NCBI GenBank assembly: GCA_009885355.1
Contig: VFKW01000089.1
Location: forward strand, 1-12,519
DNA length: 12,519 nt
From: Candidatus Berkelbacteria bacterium
GTDB lineage: Bacteria; Patescibacteriota; UBA1384; VFKW01
Direction: 5' to 3'
Made by a program: the position numbers and the translations under genes. Numbering within the stretch: position 1 is the first letter of the stretch; the number at the start of each line of letters is the position of its first letter. Below are positions 1-6,774 of the stretch, in pieces. Under the pieces are notes generated by a model that saw only the letters and a program-made list of their open reading frames with translations, was not told the DNA's origin and ran no database searches.

Positions 1-231
1 ACTGTTTGGGTGTTATTGATTCCGGCTTGGGCATTATTTATGTTAATTATATGCCCAATACTGTTTGAAGTAATTGAATTGATCGAAAATCCTGAGAGAA
101 GAAAGCCGATGAACATGCTGAAGAGACTGGATTGGGCAGTTGGGAAGATCCTGCTTTATGGAGCACTCGCAGCAATTATGATTGCCGGCATTTTGCCGAC
201 TGCGATTGATTGGATTGCTGAGAGTGACTAG
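1..231 (+). CDS. C-terminal part of a small membrane protein (5' truncated)
   Basis: The frame is open from the first base and ends at TAG 229-231, so the true start is probably outside the window. A GTG at 10 is a possible start, but no ribosome binding site can be judged. The visible 76 residues have a hydrophobic segment at the very beginning (LLIPAWALFMLIICPILF), a charged middle rich in Glu, Lys and Arg, then a second hydrophobic helix (ILLYGALAAIMIAGILPTA) and a short acidic tail. This suggests two membrane helices with a charged loop between them. I do not recognise the family. A strong terminator follows 28 bases after the stop, so this is the last gene of its transcript. Confidence 0.6.
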   Translation, partial: TVWVLLIPAWALFMLIICPILFEVIELIENPERRKPMNMLKRLDWAVGKILLYGALAAIMIAGILPTAIDWIAESD

Positions 232-259
232 TAAAATAGCTATTTGAAAAAGGATGTCG

Positions 260-285
260 GGGAGCGAAATTTGCTCCCTTTTTTT
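260..285 (+). terminator. Rho-independent terminator after the first membrane protein
   Basis: A GGGAGC / GCTCCC stem (260-265 with 273-278) encloses a 7-base loop and is followed by seven T (279-285). It ends the transcript of the gene that stops at 231. Confidence 0.87.
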
Positions 286-371
286 ATTTGTCATATATTC
301 CATTGATAAGGTTGTTTTTTGGGACTAAAATGTATTTGTGATCAATTCTACAGGTACATGAGGTGAGATAA

Positions 372-593
372 ATGTCACTTGGAATAAGAATAGGTGCAAC
401 AATAAGCAAGGTTTTAAAAAGAGGGATAATCAACCGGCATGATGTTTTCGAACCAAACGTTTCTTGGCCGAGCAAAATAGTCTTTAGCGACGGACCGCTC
501 GCGACCTGGGGAGAGGAGGAAGATAAAATTCTGCCGTTATACGAAAGAACTCAGAGGGGAAAATATCGTTACGCTAAAAGGAGGAAATACTAA
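372..593 (+). CDS. Small basic hypothetical protein (73 residues)
   Basis: ATG 372 is preceded by a ribosome binding site GAGGTG (360-365), 6 bases upstream, and the frame ends at TAA 591-593. The product is 73 residues, soluble in appearance, with no hydrophobic segment or signal peptide. It is Lys/Arg-rich at both ends (ISKVLKRGIINRH near the start, RGKYRYAKRRKY at the end), with an acidic patch GEEEDK near residue 50. The basic tail could bind nucleic acid, but this is only suggested by charge. It is bracketed by two intrinsic terminators, so it is a single-gene transcript, which supports it being real. No family recognised. Confidence 0.62.
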   Translation: MSLGIRIGATISKVLKRGIINRHDVFEPNVSWPSKIVFSDGPLATWGEEEDKILPLYERTQRGKYRYAKRRKY

Positions 594-600
594 TAAGTCC

Positions 601-649
601 AAAAATGATTTGGGCGGGAGAGAGGCGAATAGCCTACTCTCCCATTTTT
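601..649 (+). terminator. Terminator of the 73-residue gene
   Basis: GGGAGAG (616-622) pairs with CTCTCCC (637-643). Above a single-base bulge, AGGC (623-626) pairs with GCCT (632-635) around a 5-base loop. The T-run 645-649 follows. AAAAAT at 601-606 could pair with ATTTTT at 644-649 and extend the stem, so an A-tract faces the T-tract. Confidence 0.75.
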
Positions 650-669
650 GATATAAAAAGATAAGCTAG

Positions 670-703
670 CCGCCGCCGGTTGGCAGGTTCCCGCTGCGGC
701 GGG
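670..703. repeat. GC-rich hairpin element
   Basis: CCGCCGC (670-676) is complementary to GCGGCGG (696-702). A competing inner hairpin CCCGC-TGCG-GCGGG spans 690-703. There is no T-tract, so this is not a terminator. It resembles a dispersed palindromic repeat. Confidence 0.4.
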
Positions 704-744
704 ATAAGCTGATAAGCAATAAGAATTAAGCGGAGGGAGGCAAC

Positions 745-826
745 CTAAAGCTTGGGCTACTGGAACGAGTGTAGCGCAGACTTTAGTCTGTTGATTGTAA
801 GCTAAAGCTTGGTCTACGGGAACGAG
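745..826. repeat. Two 25-base direct repeats around a small palindrome
   Basis: The 25-base unit starting CTAAAGCTTGG occurs at 745-769 and 802-826 with 23 of 25 positions identical. Between the copies lies a short inverted repeat CAGACT-TT-AGTCTG (777-790). This looks like a dispersed intergenic repeat. Confidence 0.6.
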
Positions 827-840
827 GAGATGATAGATTT

Positions 841-882
841 CAGGTCAACCTGCCTGCCGGTAGTTAGGGCCCGGAATGACGG
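841..882. repeat. Dispersed palindromic repeat (CCGGAATGACGG type)
   Basis: CAGGTCAACCTG (841-852) is a near-perfect palindrome. It is followed by CCGGAATGACGG (871-882), a 12-mer found again at 11648-11659. This resembles the short dispersed repeats containing GTCATTCCGG seen in many bacterial genomes. Confidence 0.55.
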
Positions 883-925
883 ACAGGGGAAGCAGCGATT
901 GCAATACTTGGCGGGCACGCCCTTG

Positions 926-952
926 ATACTTAATACTTTATACTTAATACTT
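926..952. repeat. AT-rich 13-base tandem repeat overlapping the polA stop
   Basis: ATACTTAATACTT occurs at 926-938 and 940-952. The second copy contains the polA stop codon (944-946) and its last codons, so the end of the protein is encoded by repeat sequence. Confidence 0.6.
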
Positions 953-3712
953 ACTGGTGAGGTCGGCCCAGTTGGGGCCGGATTCTATGTCGACGATCAG
1001 GGGAACGTCGAGTTTGGCGGCGGATTCCATGATCTTTTTCATATTTTGAGCGATTTGGTCGACTTGACCCTCGGGGGTTTCGATGATGAGTTCATCGTGA
1101 ACCTGGAGGAGAACCTCGGTATTGGGCTCGGTTTTGATGTATTTATCGACATCGATCATGGCTAGTTTCATAATGTCAGCGGCACTTCCTTGGATCGGCA
1201 TGTTGATGGCGGCGCGTTCGGCAGAGTTGCGAACCATGGGGCTGGTGGAATAAATCTCAGGAATATATCTTTTGCGGCCAAAAAGGGTCTCGACGTAGCC
1301 TTCTTTTTTGGCAAAGGCGACGGTATCATCCATATATTGCTTTACTCCTGAATAGGTCGCAAAATATTGGTCAATCAAGGTTTTGGCAGTGTGAATGTCG
1401 ATTTCTAAAGCTCGAGCCAACCCATAGGCGCTGGTGCCATAAATGATGGAGAAATTGACGACTTTGGCCATACGGCGGTCAATATTGAGGCTTTTTGAGG
1501 TTTCGGCGTGGATGTCGCGGCCGTCATTGAAAGCATTAATCATGTTTTTGTCTTTGGCCATATGAGCCATGACGCGCAGCTCGATCTGAGAATAGTCGGC
1601 GGCGACGAGCTGATAGCCAGGACGGGCGACAAAGGCGCGGCGGATTTCCTGGCCGAGCTCGGTTTTTGTCGGGATATTTTGCAGGTTCGGATCTGACGAG
1701 GAGAGGCGACCGGTGGAGGTGATGGTTTGGTTGAAACTAGTGTGAATGCGGCCACGAGGATCGGCCATTAAAGGTAAAGTCTCGATATAGGTATTTAATA
1801 GCTTGGCTAATTCACGGTATTGCATGATTTTGGCAATAACCGGATGTGTGCCTTTCAATTTTTCCAAGGCGTCGACGGCGGTGGAAAGGCCGCCGGTTTT
1901 GCCTTTTTTGATCTCGGCAGTTGGTAATTTCAGGGTATTAAAAAGAACGTCCGAAAGTTGTTTCGGGGAAGCAATATTAAAGGTCATACCGCAATCGACA
2001 TAAATCCCCTGCTCTAGCTCGCCCAGACGAGTACGAAGGGTTTTTTGCAAATTGGCCAAATAGTCAACATCAATCATAATGCCGGTTATTTCCATATCGG
2101 CGAGGATTTTAACCAAGGGCATTTCGAGGTCATAAAATAGTTTTTCAAAATGGTGTTTTTCGATCTCGGGGGCGTATTTTTGCCAGAGTCTGTAGGTGCA
2201 ATGGGCGTCTTCGGCAGAATATAGACCGACTTGCTCGAGAGGAGCATCAGCCACACTCCCCTTTTTGTTGTCGCCGATGAGGGAAGAAAGTGGGATTTTC
2301 TCGATGCCGAGCTCGACAAAACTGGCAGCGTCGAGACTGTGACTGCGAGAGCCGGGATTGAGAATATAGGAGGCGATCATGGTGTCGAAATGGACTGGAT
2401 TTAGAATAATGCCATATTTTCTTAAATTAGTGTAGTCATATTTGATATTGTGGCCGATTTTGGGGATTTTCTCGTTTTCAAGGACCGGCTTTAAGGTTTC
2501 GATGATATATTTTAACTCGAGGCATTTGATGGTGCCACAATTTTTATGGTTCATGGGGATATAGTAGGCTTCTTGATCGTCGATGGCCAAGGAAATGCCG
2601 ATCAGGTTACCGTGGAGGTAATCTTGCTCGGTGTCGATGACAATGTTAGTGGCTTGATCTAGCTTGCTGAGTAGACTTTGGAGGTCTTCTTTTTTTGTAA
2701 TTAAGTGAGCACTGAAGAGAGTAGCTGGTAGTTGGTAGTTAGTAGCTAGGGAGGACGGCTGCGGCAAGGGGGAAGGATGCGGCGAGGGAGTGGCGAAGAG
2801 GTCCATTTGGTTGCTGGTTTGAGTGGGCTTGGCAGCGGGGGCGGTGGATTTTGGTAGTTTGGGTAGCAAAGAGTTGAATTCTAGCTCCTGGAAGAGCCTG
2901 ATGGCTTTCTCGCGGTTATAATCCTCGACCATACAAGGAGTAAGGTGAAGTTCGATCGGCACATCGCGAACGATGGTAACGAGGTGTTTATTTAGAACCA
3001 GGCGATCTTTGTTTTCTTCGAGGGCAATTCTGGTGCGATCTGGTAATTCTTCAAGATGAGACAAGATGCCTTCGATGGTGTCATATTTTTGTAATAGGGT
3101 GGTGGCGCCTTTTTCCCCAATGCCCGGGATGCCGGGGATATTGTCGGAAGAATCCCCCCGCAGGGATTTGTAATCGATAAATTGTTCAGGGGTCAGGCCA
3201 TAGCGGTCATTGACGGCTGCGATATCATAAATAACAGTGTCGGAAAAACCTTTGCGCATGGTGTAAACCTTGGATAAACCGTTGACGAGCTGCAAAGTAT
3301 CGAGATCGCCGGTGACAATGACAGTTTCGATGTTTTTGCTCGTGGCTTGGGTCGTCAGGGTACCGATGATGTCGTCAGCTTCGAATCCGGCTTGTTCGTA
3401 GATGGGAAGATTTAGAACTTGGACCATTTCTTTGATGCGAGGGATTTGGTCGTAGAGTCCCTGATCGGCTTTGACGCGATTGGCTTTGTATTCTTTGTAA
3501 ACCTCGTGGCGAAAGGTGGGCGCGGGCAGATCAAAGGAGACGGCGCAATAATCCGGCTCGAGGTCCTTGATGGCCTTTAACAGGATCATGGTGAAGCCAT
3601 AGACAGCATTAACCAGCTCACCGGATTTGGTGGTGAGAGGAGGGATGGCATGAAAAGCGCGGTGGATCAGGGCATTGCCATCGATTAACATAAGGCGAGG
3701 GGTTTTTGTCAT
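944..3712 (-). CDS. polA: DNA polymerase I
   Basis: This 922-residue enzyme is close to the usual length. It fills gaps and removes primers in lagging-strand replication and excision repair. The N-terminal 5'-nuclease (about 1-290) keeps LIDGN, EADD, TGDLD and GDSSDNIPGIPGIG. The proofreading domain (about 340-530) keeps D360/E362 in IDTEQD, D426 in NIKYD, and Y498/D502 in YSAED. The polymerase domain has motif A D706 (DYSQIELR), motif B K750 and F754 (RRMAKVVNF) and motif C HDE with D873. All three activities therefore look intact. The stretch from DIH to the motif B Arg pair is 10 residues instead of about 19. A low-complexity Pro/Ser/Gln linker (about 290-340) separates nuclease and proofreading domains. 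The start ATG has only a weak AGGA upstream; there is no better alternative. The C-terminus runs into an AT-rich repeat, and no clear terminator follows. Confidence 0.98.
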   Translation of the reverse strand: MTKTPRLMLIDGNALIHRAFHAIPPLTTKSGELVNAVYGFTMILLKAIKDLEPDYCAVSFDLPAPTFRHEVYKEYKANRVKADQGLYDQIPRIKEMVQVLNLPIYEQAGFEADDIIGTLTTQATSKNIETVIVTGDLDTLQLVNGLSKVYTMRKGFSDTVIYDIAAVNDRYGLTPEQFIDYKSLRGDSSDNIPGIPGIGEKGATTLLQKYDTIEGILSHLEELPDRTRIALEENKDRLVLNKHLVTIVRDVPIELHLTPCMVEDYNREKAIRLFQELEFNSLLPKLPKSTAPAAKPTQTSNQMDLFATPSPHPSPLPQPSSLATNYQLPATLFSAHLITKKEDLQSLLSKLDQATNIVIDTEQDYLHGNLIGISLAIDDQEAYYIPMNHKNCGTIKCLELKYIIETLKPVLENEKIPKIGHNIKYDYTNLRKYGIILNPVHFDTMIASYILNPGSRSHSLDAASFVELGIEKIPLSSLIGDNKKGSVADAPLEQVGLYSAEDAHCTYRLWQKYAPEIEKHHFEKLFYDLEMPLVKILADMEITGIMIDVDYLANLQKTLRTRLGELEQGIYVDCGMTFNIASPKQLSDVLFNTLKLPTAEIKKGKTGGLSTAVDALEKLKGTHPVIAKIMQYRELAKLLNTYIETLPLMADPRGRIHTSFNQTITSTGRLSSSDPNLQNIPTKTELGQEIRRAFVARPGYQLVAADYSQIELRVMAHMAKDKNMINAFNDGRDIHAETSKSLNIDRRMAKVVNFSIIYGTSAYGLARALEIDIHTAKTLIDQYFATYSGVKQYMDDTVAFAKKEGYVETLFGRKRYIPEIYSTSPMVRNSAERAAINMPIQGSAADIMKLAMIDVDKYIKTEPNTEVLLQVHDELIIETPEGQVDQIAQNMKKIMESAAKLDVPLIVDIESGPNWADLTSKY
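2721..2750. repeat. TAGTTGGTAGTT-type repeat read in frame inside polA
   Basis: A 30-base stretch built on GTAGTTGGTAGTTAGTAG lies inside polA and encodes LATNYQLPAT in the interdomain linker. It matches the intergenic repeat at 12371-12400 at 25 of 30 positions in the same orientation. A more diverged relative encodes TTNSQLPAA in the membrane protein at 6775-8307. Confidence 0.6.
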
Positions 3713-4081
3713 ATATTATCCTATAATTTACTATTTTAACCATGAAATGATAAATTCCCATTTGATAAATAAACTACCTAATCGGTGTGCTGAGCGCCGG
3801 GTCTTTTAATACTTTCAAAAGAATGACTTTGTCAGTTATATCAATAATTTTTAAATACCCTTGTACTGTTATTCTATTTTGTACTATTACTATATCAGGT
3901 TTATTGTAACAGATATGACAAGTTATTCAAGAAAAGATTATTACAGAGGTATAAATAATCAACATACAATCAACCTACCTGAATTTAGTCCGCGTAGGCT
4001 TGTTAAATTCCAAAATTGTTGCATACTGTGTATACTTAAGTAGGCTTGAATATATTATTTATCTTTTTATAGGAGAGAACT
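3713..4081. other. Divergent AT-rich spacer between polA and the PaaX-like gene
   Basis: 369 bases between two divergent starts, so it must hold the promoters of both. A 60-codon + strand frame (3861-4043) has a TTG start, no ribosome binding site and a Tyr-rich unnatural composition, so I do not call it a gene. TTGTAC occurs at 3862 and again about 18 bases on. A TATACT at 4031-4036 could be a -10 element for the downstream gene, but its -35 is poor. No RNA gene, repeat or terminator is evident. Confidence 0.5.
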
Positions 4082-4633
4082 ATGAAAGTAAAACACATTG
4101 CAAAATCATTTCGGGTCGGAAAAAATGAAAAAGAGCTACTGAAAATGATTGGGATTGGTATTTTTTTTACTGCTTCTTTTGCAATTCCAAATTTGCCGCT
4201 TGCGATAAAGCCATTTTTAACAAATAAGCGCCGACGGGAAAAAGCGTTCAAAAAATTAGAAGAGAAAGGTTTAATTATCTTAGGGGGTGAAAAAATCGTC
4301 TTAAGCCCCAGGGGTGAAGAGATTCAGAGAAGATCTATGACTGATGATCTTGTGATCGAACATTTTGAATGGGATGGAATTTGGCGAGTGGTGATTTATG
4401 ATATTCCAAATACCGACAAGAAGGAAAGGGATTATTTTCGTCTGATTTTGAAAAAATTAGGGTTTACCGCAATTCAAAAAAGCACGTGGGTTATTCCTTG
4501 GGAATGTAAAGAAGAAATCGCAATAGCCGCTCAGAACTTGAGGTTGTCCCCTTATATAATGTATTTGACTACCGATCATTTACCAAATCAAAAATCAATG
4601 GAAAAGAGTTTCGGGTTGAACGATGAAGAATAG
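4082..4633 (+). CDS. PaaX-family regulator with Cas2-like C-terminal domain
   Basis: 183 residues; ATG 4082 follows a clear AGGAGAG ribosome binding site. Residues 18-85 form a winged-helix-type unit: a hydrophobic helix (KMIGIGIFFTASFAI), then KRRREKAFKKLEEKGLI and a beta-wing (IVLSPRGEE). Residues 98-170 match the Cas2-like ferredoxin fold of PaaX proteins: WDGIWRVVIYDIP, then ERDYFRLILKKLGF and KSTWVIPWECKEEI. D107 in YDIP sits where Cas2 nucleases carry the metal-binding Asp. PaaX of E. coli represses phenylacetate catabolism; short homologues like this are frequent in Patescibacteria and are often labelled Cas2. No CRISPR array, cas1 or phenylacetate gene is nearby, so a DNA-binding regulator is more likely than an adaptation nuclease. 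The ligand and targets are unknown. Confidence 0.75.
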   Translation: MKVKHIAKSFRVGKNEKELLKMIGIGIFFTASFAIPNLPLAIKPFLTNKRRREKAFKKLEEKGLIILGGEKIVLSPRGEEIQRRSMTDDLVIEHFEWDGIWRVVIYDIPNTDKKERDYFRLILKKLGFTAIQKSTWVIPWECKEEIAIAAQNLRLSPYIMYLTTDHLPNQKSMEKSFGLNDEE

Positions 4634-4645
4634 TCGCTATTTTAT

Positions 4646-4689
4646 TTATTTGGTATTTAAGAAGCCTAGGCTTCTTAAATACCAAATAA
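4646..4689. repeat. Perfect 44-bp palindrome
   Basis: Two 22-base arms meet at 4667/4668 with no spacer (centre AAGCCTAGGCTT) and no mismatch. It begins 12 bases after the stop of the PaaX/Cas2-like gene. As RNA it would form a stem of about 20 bp with a 4-base CUAG loop, but no T-tract follows on either side, so it is not a classical terminator. It could be a hairpin 3' end, a cruciform or a dimeric-protein binding site. Confidence 0.9.
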
Positions 4690-4719
4690 TGATTACCAGA
4701 GACCCTTGGAAGACTTTTT

Positions 4720-4767
4720 AGTTGATGTTGATTGATATTAGTTGGTGCTAGTTGGTGTGGTTGGTGA
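4720..4767. repeat. Degenerate AGTTGGTG tandem
   Basis: Imperfect repeats of (A)GTTGATGTT / AGTTGGTG run through this spacer. They are related in style to the TAGTTGGTAGTT repeats at 2721 and 12371 but more diverged. No gene lies between the palindrome and the next promoter. Confidence 0.4.
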
Positions 4768-4818
4768 GTGATATTAAAGGACTCGACCAGATAATTTCAG
4801 ATGAATTCAGGAGTTATG

Positions 4819-4847
4819 TTTTGTGATTTGGGGAAATTTGTTATAAT
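4819..4847 (+). promoter_or_regulatory. Extended -10 promoter of the acyltransferase gene
   Basis: A perfect TATAAT (4842-4847) carries the extended -10 TG (4839-4840). A weak -35 TTTTGT (4819-4824) lies at 17-base spacing. Transcription would start near 4854, about 40 bases before the gene. Confidence 0.7.
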
Positions 4848-4893
4848 TGGGCAAATCTGATATTACTATTTTGTTGGAAGGAGGGTCGGATGA

Positions 4894-5496
4894 ATGGACC
4901 AAGAGAAATACTACAGATTATGGTGCGATCGATTTAGTCGTTCCATGCGATTGTTCATTAAACTAGAGGTGTACTTTGCATATCCTTTGCCAAAGGATAT
5001 CGGATTCATTATCGCTGCAAAACACTCCAGTTTCTTGGACATTCCAGTTTTGGGTGCTTCCACCCTGAGGTATCTGCGTTTTATGGCAAAAGAAGAGTTG
5101 TTTAAGAAACCAATTTTGGGGACTTGGATGACAAAGGTCGGCTCGTTTGCGGTCAAACGCGGCAAATCCGACATGAGTGCGGTTCGACTTGCTATCCGCT
5201 ATCTTCAAGACGGTGATAGTATAGCGGTATTCCCCGAGGGCACAAGGCGAAATCCTACCAACTCGGTAGGAACTCTAAATGAGGGGGTAGCTTTTATCTC
5301 TCACATTAGCAAAGCACCGATCTATCCGGTTGGCATTGCCTATAAATGGGGTATCTGGCCACTTCTCAAAGTTGCGGTGGTCTATGGTGAATCTCTAAAT
5401 CCATCTAATTTCGCGGATCGCGACATTATGATGGAAGGATTGAAAGATGGGATGAAGATAAGTTTGAAGCTGGCTCTTCAAAAAGTCGGTCGATAA
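4894..5496 (+). CDS. plsC: 1-acyl-sn-glycerol-3-phosphate acyltransferase (PlsC family)
   Basis: This enzyme transfers an acyl chain to lysophosphatidic acid to make phosphatidic acid, at the inner face of the membrane. Four family motifs appear in order over 200 residues: HSSFLD (H44, D49, the HX4D catalytic pair), GSFAVKRG (83-90), FPEGTR (113-118, glycerol-phosphate binding) and IYPVGI (143-148). The usual Asn before the catalytic His is Lys here (AAKHSS). There is no long N-terminal membrane helix, only an amphipathic, mildly hydrophobic stretch (about 17-40), so membrane contact is probably peripheral. ATG 4894 has a strong GGAAGGAGGG site about 8 bases upstream; an ATG at 4890 is in another frame. 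The gene stands alone between its own promoter and terminator. The acyl acceptor cannot be fixed from sequence alone; related acyltransferases share the motifs. Confidence 0.88.
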   Translation: MDQEKYYRLWCDRFSRSMRLFIKLEVYFAYPLPKDIGFIIAAKHSSFLDIPVLGASTLRYLRFMAKEELFKKPILGTWMTKVGSFAVKRGKSDMSAVRLAIRYLQDGDSIAVFPEGTRRNPTNSVGTLNEGVAFISHISKAPIYPVGIAYKWGIWPLLKVAVVYGESLNPSNFADRDIMMEGLKDGMKISLKLALQKVGR

Positions 5497-5503
5497 TGTC
5501 AAC

Positions 5504-5530
5504 AGCGGTTACTGGTTAACCGCTTTTTTT
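5504..5530 (+). terminator. Terminator of the acyltransferase gene
   Basis: AGCGGTTA (5504-5511) pairs with TAACCGCT (5517-5524) around a CTGGT loop, and the T-run extends to 5530. It faces the purM terminator 6 bases away. Confidence 0.9.
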
Positions 5531-5535
5531 ATATT

Positions 5536-5559
5536 AAAAAAGGAGGCCGGGGGGCCTCC
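5536..5559 (-). terminator. Terminator of purM
   Basis: GGAGGCC (5542-5548) and GGCCTCC (5553-5559) form a 7-bp GC stem with a 4-base loop. On the minus strand it is followed by six T (complement of 5536-5541). It lies 15 bases past the purM stop. Confidence 0.9.
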
Positions 5560-5573
5560 ATAAGATCGATAGA

Positions 5574-6662
5574 TTAGTGGAAATCGATTTCGACACCGCG
5601 CTGGCCTTCGACGATTTCGCCGATGACCCAAGCATCAAGTCCGAAACATTCTCGAATAATGTCTACGGCTTTCTCGGCCAAGTCAGGTTCAAGTATCGCG
5701 ACATAGCCGATACCCATATTCCAGGTGTGATAAGCCTCTTTCAGCTCGACCTCGCCGTTTTTGACGAGCCAATCGAATGCTTGTGGCATTGGCCAGGTGC
5801 GAGTGTCAATCATGGCACGACAATTTTCAGGCAAGATTCGTTCAATATTGTCATACAGACCGCCACCGGTTATATGGCTGTAACCGTGAACATTCAGACC
5901 GGTATTAAGGAAGTGATTCACGATCTTTGGATAGCTCGGCTCGCGGGTGATGAACGTATTGGCGAAAGACTTCCCGCTGAAATCGATATAATCGGTCGCC
6001 TTTATATTGGTTTTATCCATGATCTTGCGTGCCAGCGACCATCCGTTGAGAAGCAAACCGTTTGATCCTATACCGACTATGAAATCACCTTGGTAAATCT
6101 TTTTCAGCGGATTGATATGTTGAGAAAAATCAACCAATCCGGTGACGCAGGCACAGAAATCATAAGCTCCCGGCATGATCACTCCAGGAAGTTGAGCACT
6201 CTCACCGCCGACTAGGCGGCACTCGAGTTCGAGACAGGCCTCTGCCATTCCGGAAATAATCGCTTCGTAGATTAGCGCCTCCATGTCGGTGGAACCGATA
6301 TTATCCAAAAGCGTGATCGGCCTTGCGCCGCAAGTAGCAATGTCACAAAAACAATGCATTGCCACGCTGTAACCGATATCCTTATAGCATTTGAGGTAAT
6401 CACCTCTCTGCTCCATGACTTGTTTGGCAAGGAGCGGAACAGTTCCGGGCCCATCGATTGATTGGATCAGGTACGGATGGCTCATGTTTGAATGCTGAAG
6501 CAGGAGGCTCAAATCAAGTGCTGAGCCGAACAGACCAATTCCAGACGCAACAAAGCCATCGTGGGTTTTGCTGCACTGTCTTTTGATCAGATCAAGTGCA
6601 GTCATCGCAGCCCCGATATTAACACCGGCATCTGCATAAGTCATTCCTTTCTTTTCTGGCAT
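5574..6662 (-). CDS. purM: Phosphoribosylformylglycinamidine cyclo-ligase (AIR synthase)
   Basis: PurM closes the imidazole ring in purine synthesis, turning FGAM into AIR with ATP, in the cytoplasm. At 362 residues it is slightly longer than the usual 345 or so. The family signature TYADAGVNI is at 8-16, GGESAQLPG at about 152-160, GIGSNGLLLNGWSLAR at 197-212, and HITGGGLYDNI at 263-273; together they cover the AIRS N- and C-terminal domains. The ATP-site segment reads DGPGTVPLLA, where most PurM proteins have DGVGTK(L/M)(K/L)-A, so the conserved Lys is absent and this is a diverged member. ATG 6662 follows AAAGGAAAA at about 10 bases; the next ATG is too close to its purine stretch. No other purine gene is in view, and the gene stands alone between terminators. 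I found no convincing promoter or riboswitch in the short leader. Confidence 0.9.
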   Translation of the reverse strand: MPEKKGMTYADAGVNIGAAMTALDLIKRQCSKTHDGFVASGIGLFGSALDLSLLLQHSNMSHPYLIQSIDGPGTVPLLAKQVMEQRGDYLKCYKDIGYSVAMHCFCDIATCGARPITLLDNIGSTDMEALIYEAIISGMAEACLELECRLVGGESAQLPGVIMPGAYDFCACVTGLVDFSQHINPLKKIYQGDFIVGIGSNGLLLNGWSLARKIMDKTNIKATDYIDFSGKSFANTFITREPSYPKIVNHFLNTGLNVHGYSHITGGGLYDNIERILPENCRAMIDTRTWPMPQAFDWLVKNGEVELKEAYHTWNMGIGYVAILEPDLAEKAVDIIRECFGLDAWVIGEIVEGQRGVEIDFH

Positions 6663-6725
6663 AACAGTAGTTTTCCTTTCAGAATATTGATTTTGATAGG
6701 TACAAATGCAGGTTATTTATATCAT

Positions 6726-6759
6726 AAAAGCCCCTCGGGGTCAATCCTGAGGGGCTTTT
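6726..6759 (-). terminator. Terminator of the 510-residue membrane protein gene
   Basis: AAAAGCCCCTC (6726-6736) pairs perfectly with GAGGGGCTTTT (6749-6759). It lies 15 bases past the minus-strand stop at 6775 and has T4 on either strand, so it could also work in both directions. It separates this transcript from purM. Confidence 0.88.
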
Positions 6760-6774
6760 AGAGGTGGCTGTTTT

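Larger units (their letters stand above)
650..943. other. Repeat-rich spacer without a gene
   Basis: About 290 bases between the terminator near 649 and the end of polA. I see no credible coding frame: a + strand frame from 809 runs into polA antisense and has no ribosome binding site. The stretch is built from short repeats: a GC-rich hairpin (670-703), two 25-base direct repeats (745-769 and 802-826), a dispersed CCGGAATGACGG element (871-882), and an AT-rich 13-base tandem running into the end of polA. Confidence 0.6.

Noticed and set aside
745..826. CRISPR array
   Set aside because: Only two 25-base repeats with two differences, one 32-base interval, and no cas1 in the window.
809..1165. 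118-codon + strand frame over the end of polA
   Set aside because: It is antisense to polA conserved motifs (motif C and C-terminus), begins in repeat sequence, and has no ribosome binding site.
3861..4043. 60-codon + strand frame in the spacer before the PaaX-like gene
   Set aside because: TTG start, no ribosome binding site, Tyr/Cys-rich composition, and it overlaps the region that must hold two promoters.
4082..4633. Genuine CRISPR adaptation protein Cas2
   Set aside because: The protein is about twice Cas2 length with an N-terminal winged helix, and no cas1 or array is present; PaaX-type fits better.
5577..6065. 162-codon + strand frame
   Set aside because: It is antisense to purM, which has full family motifs; no start signal and no recognisable domain.
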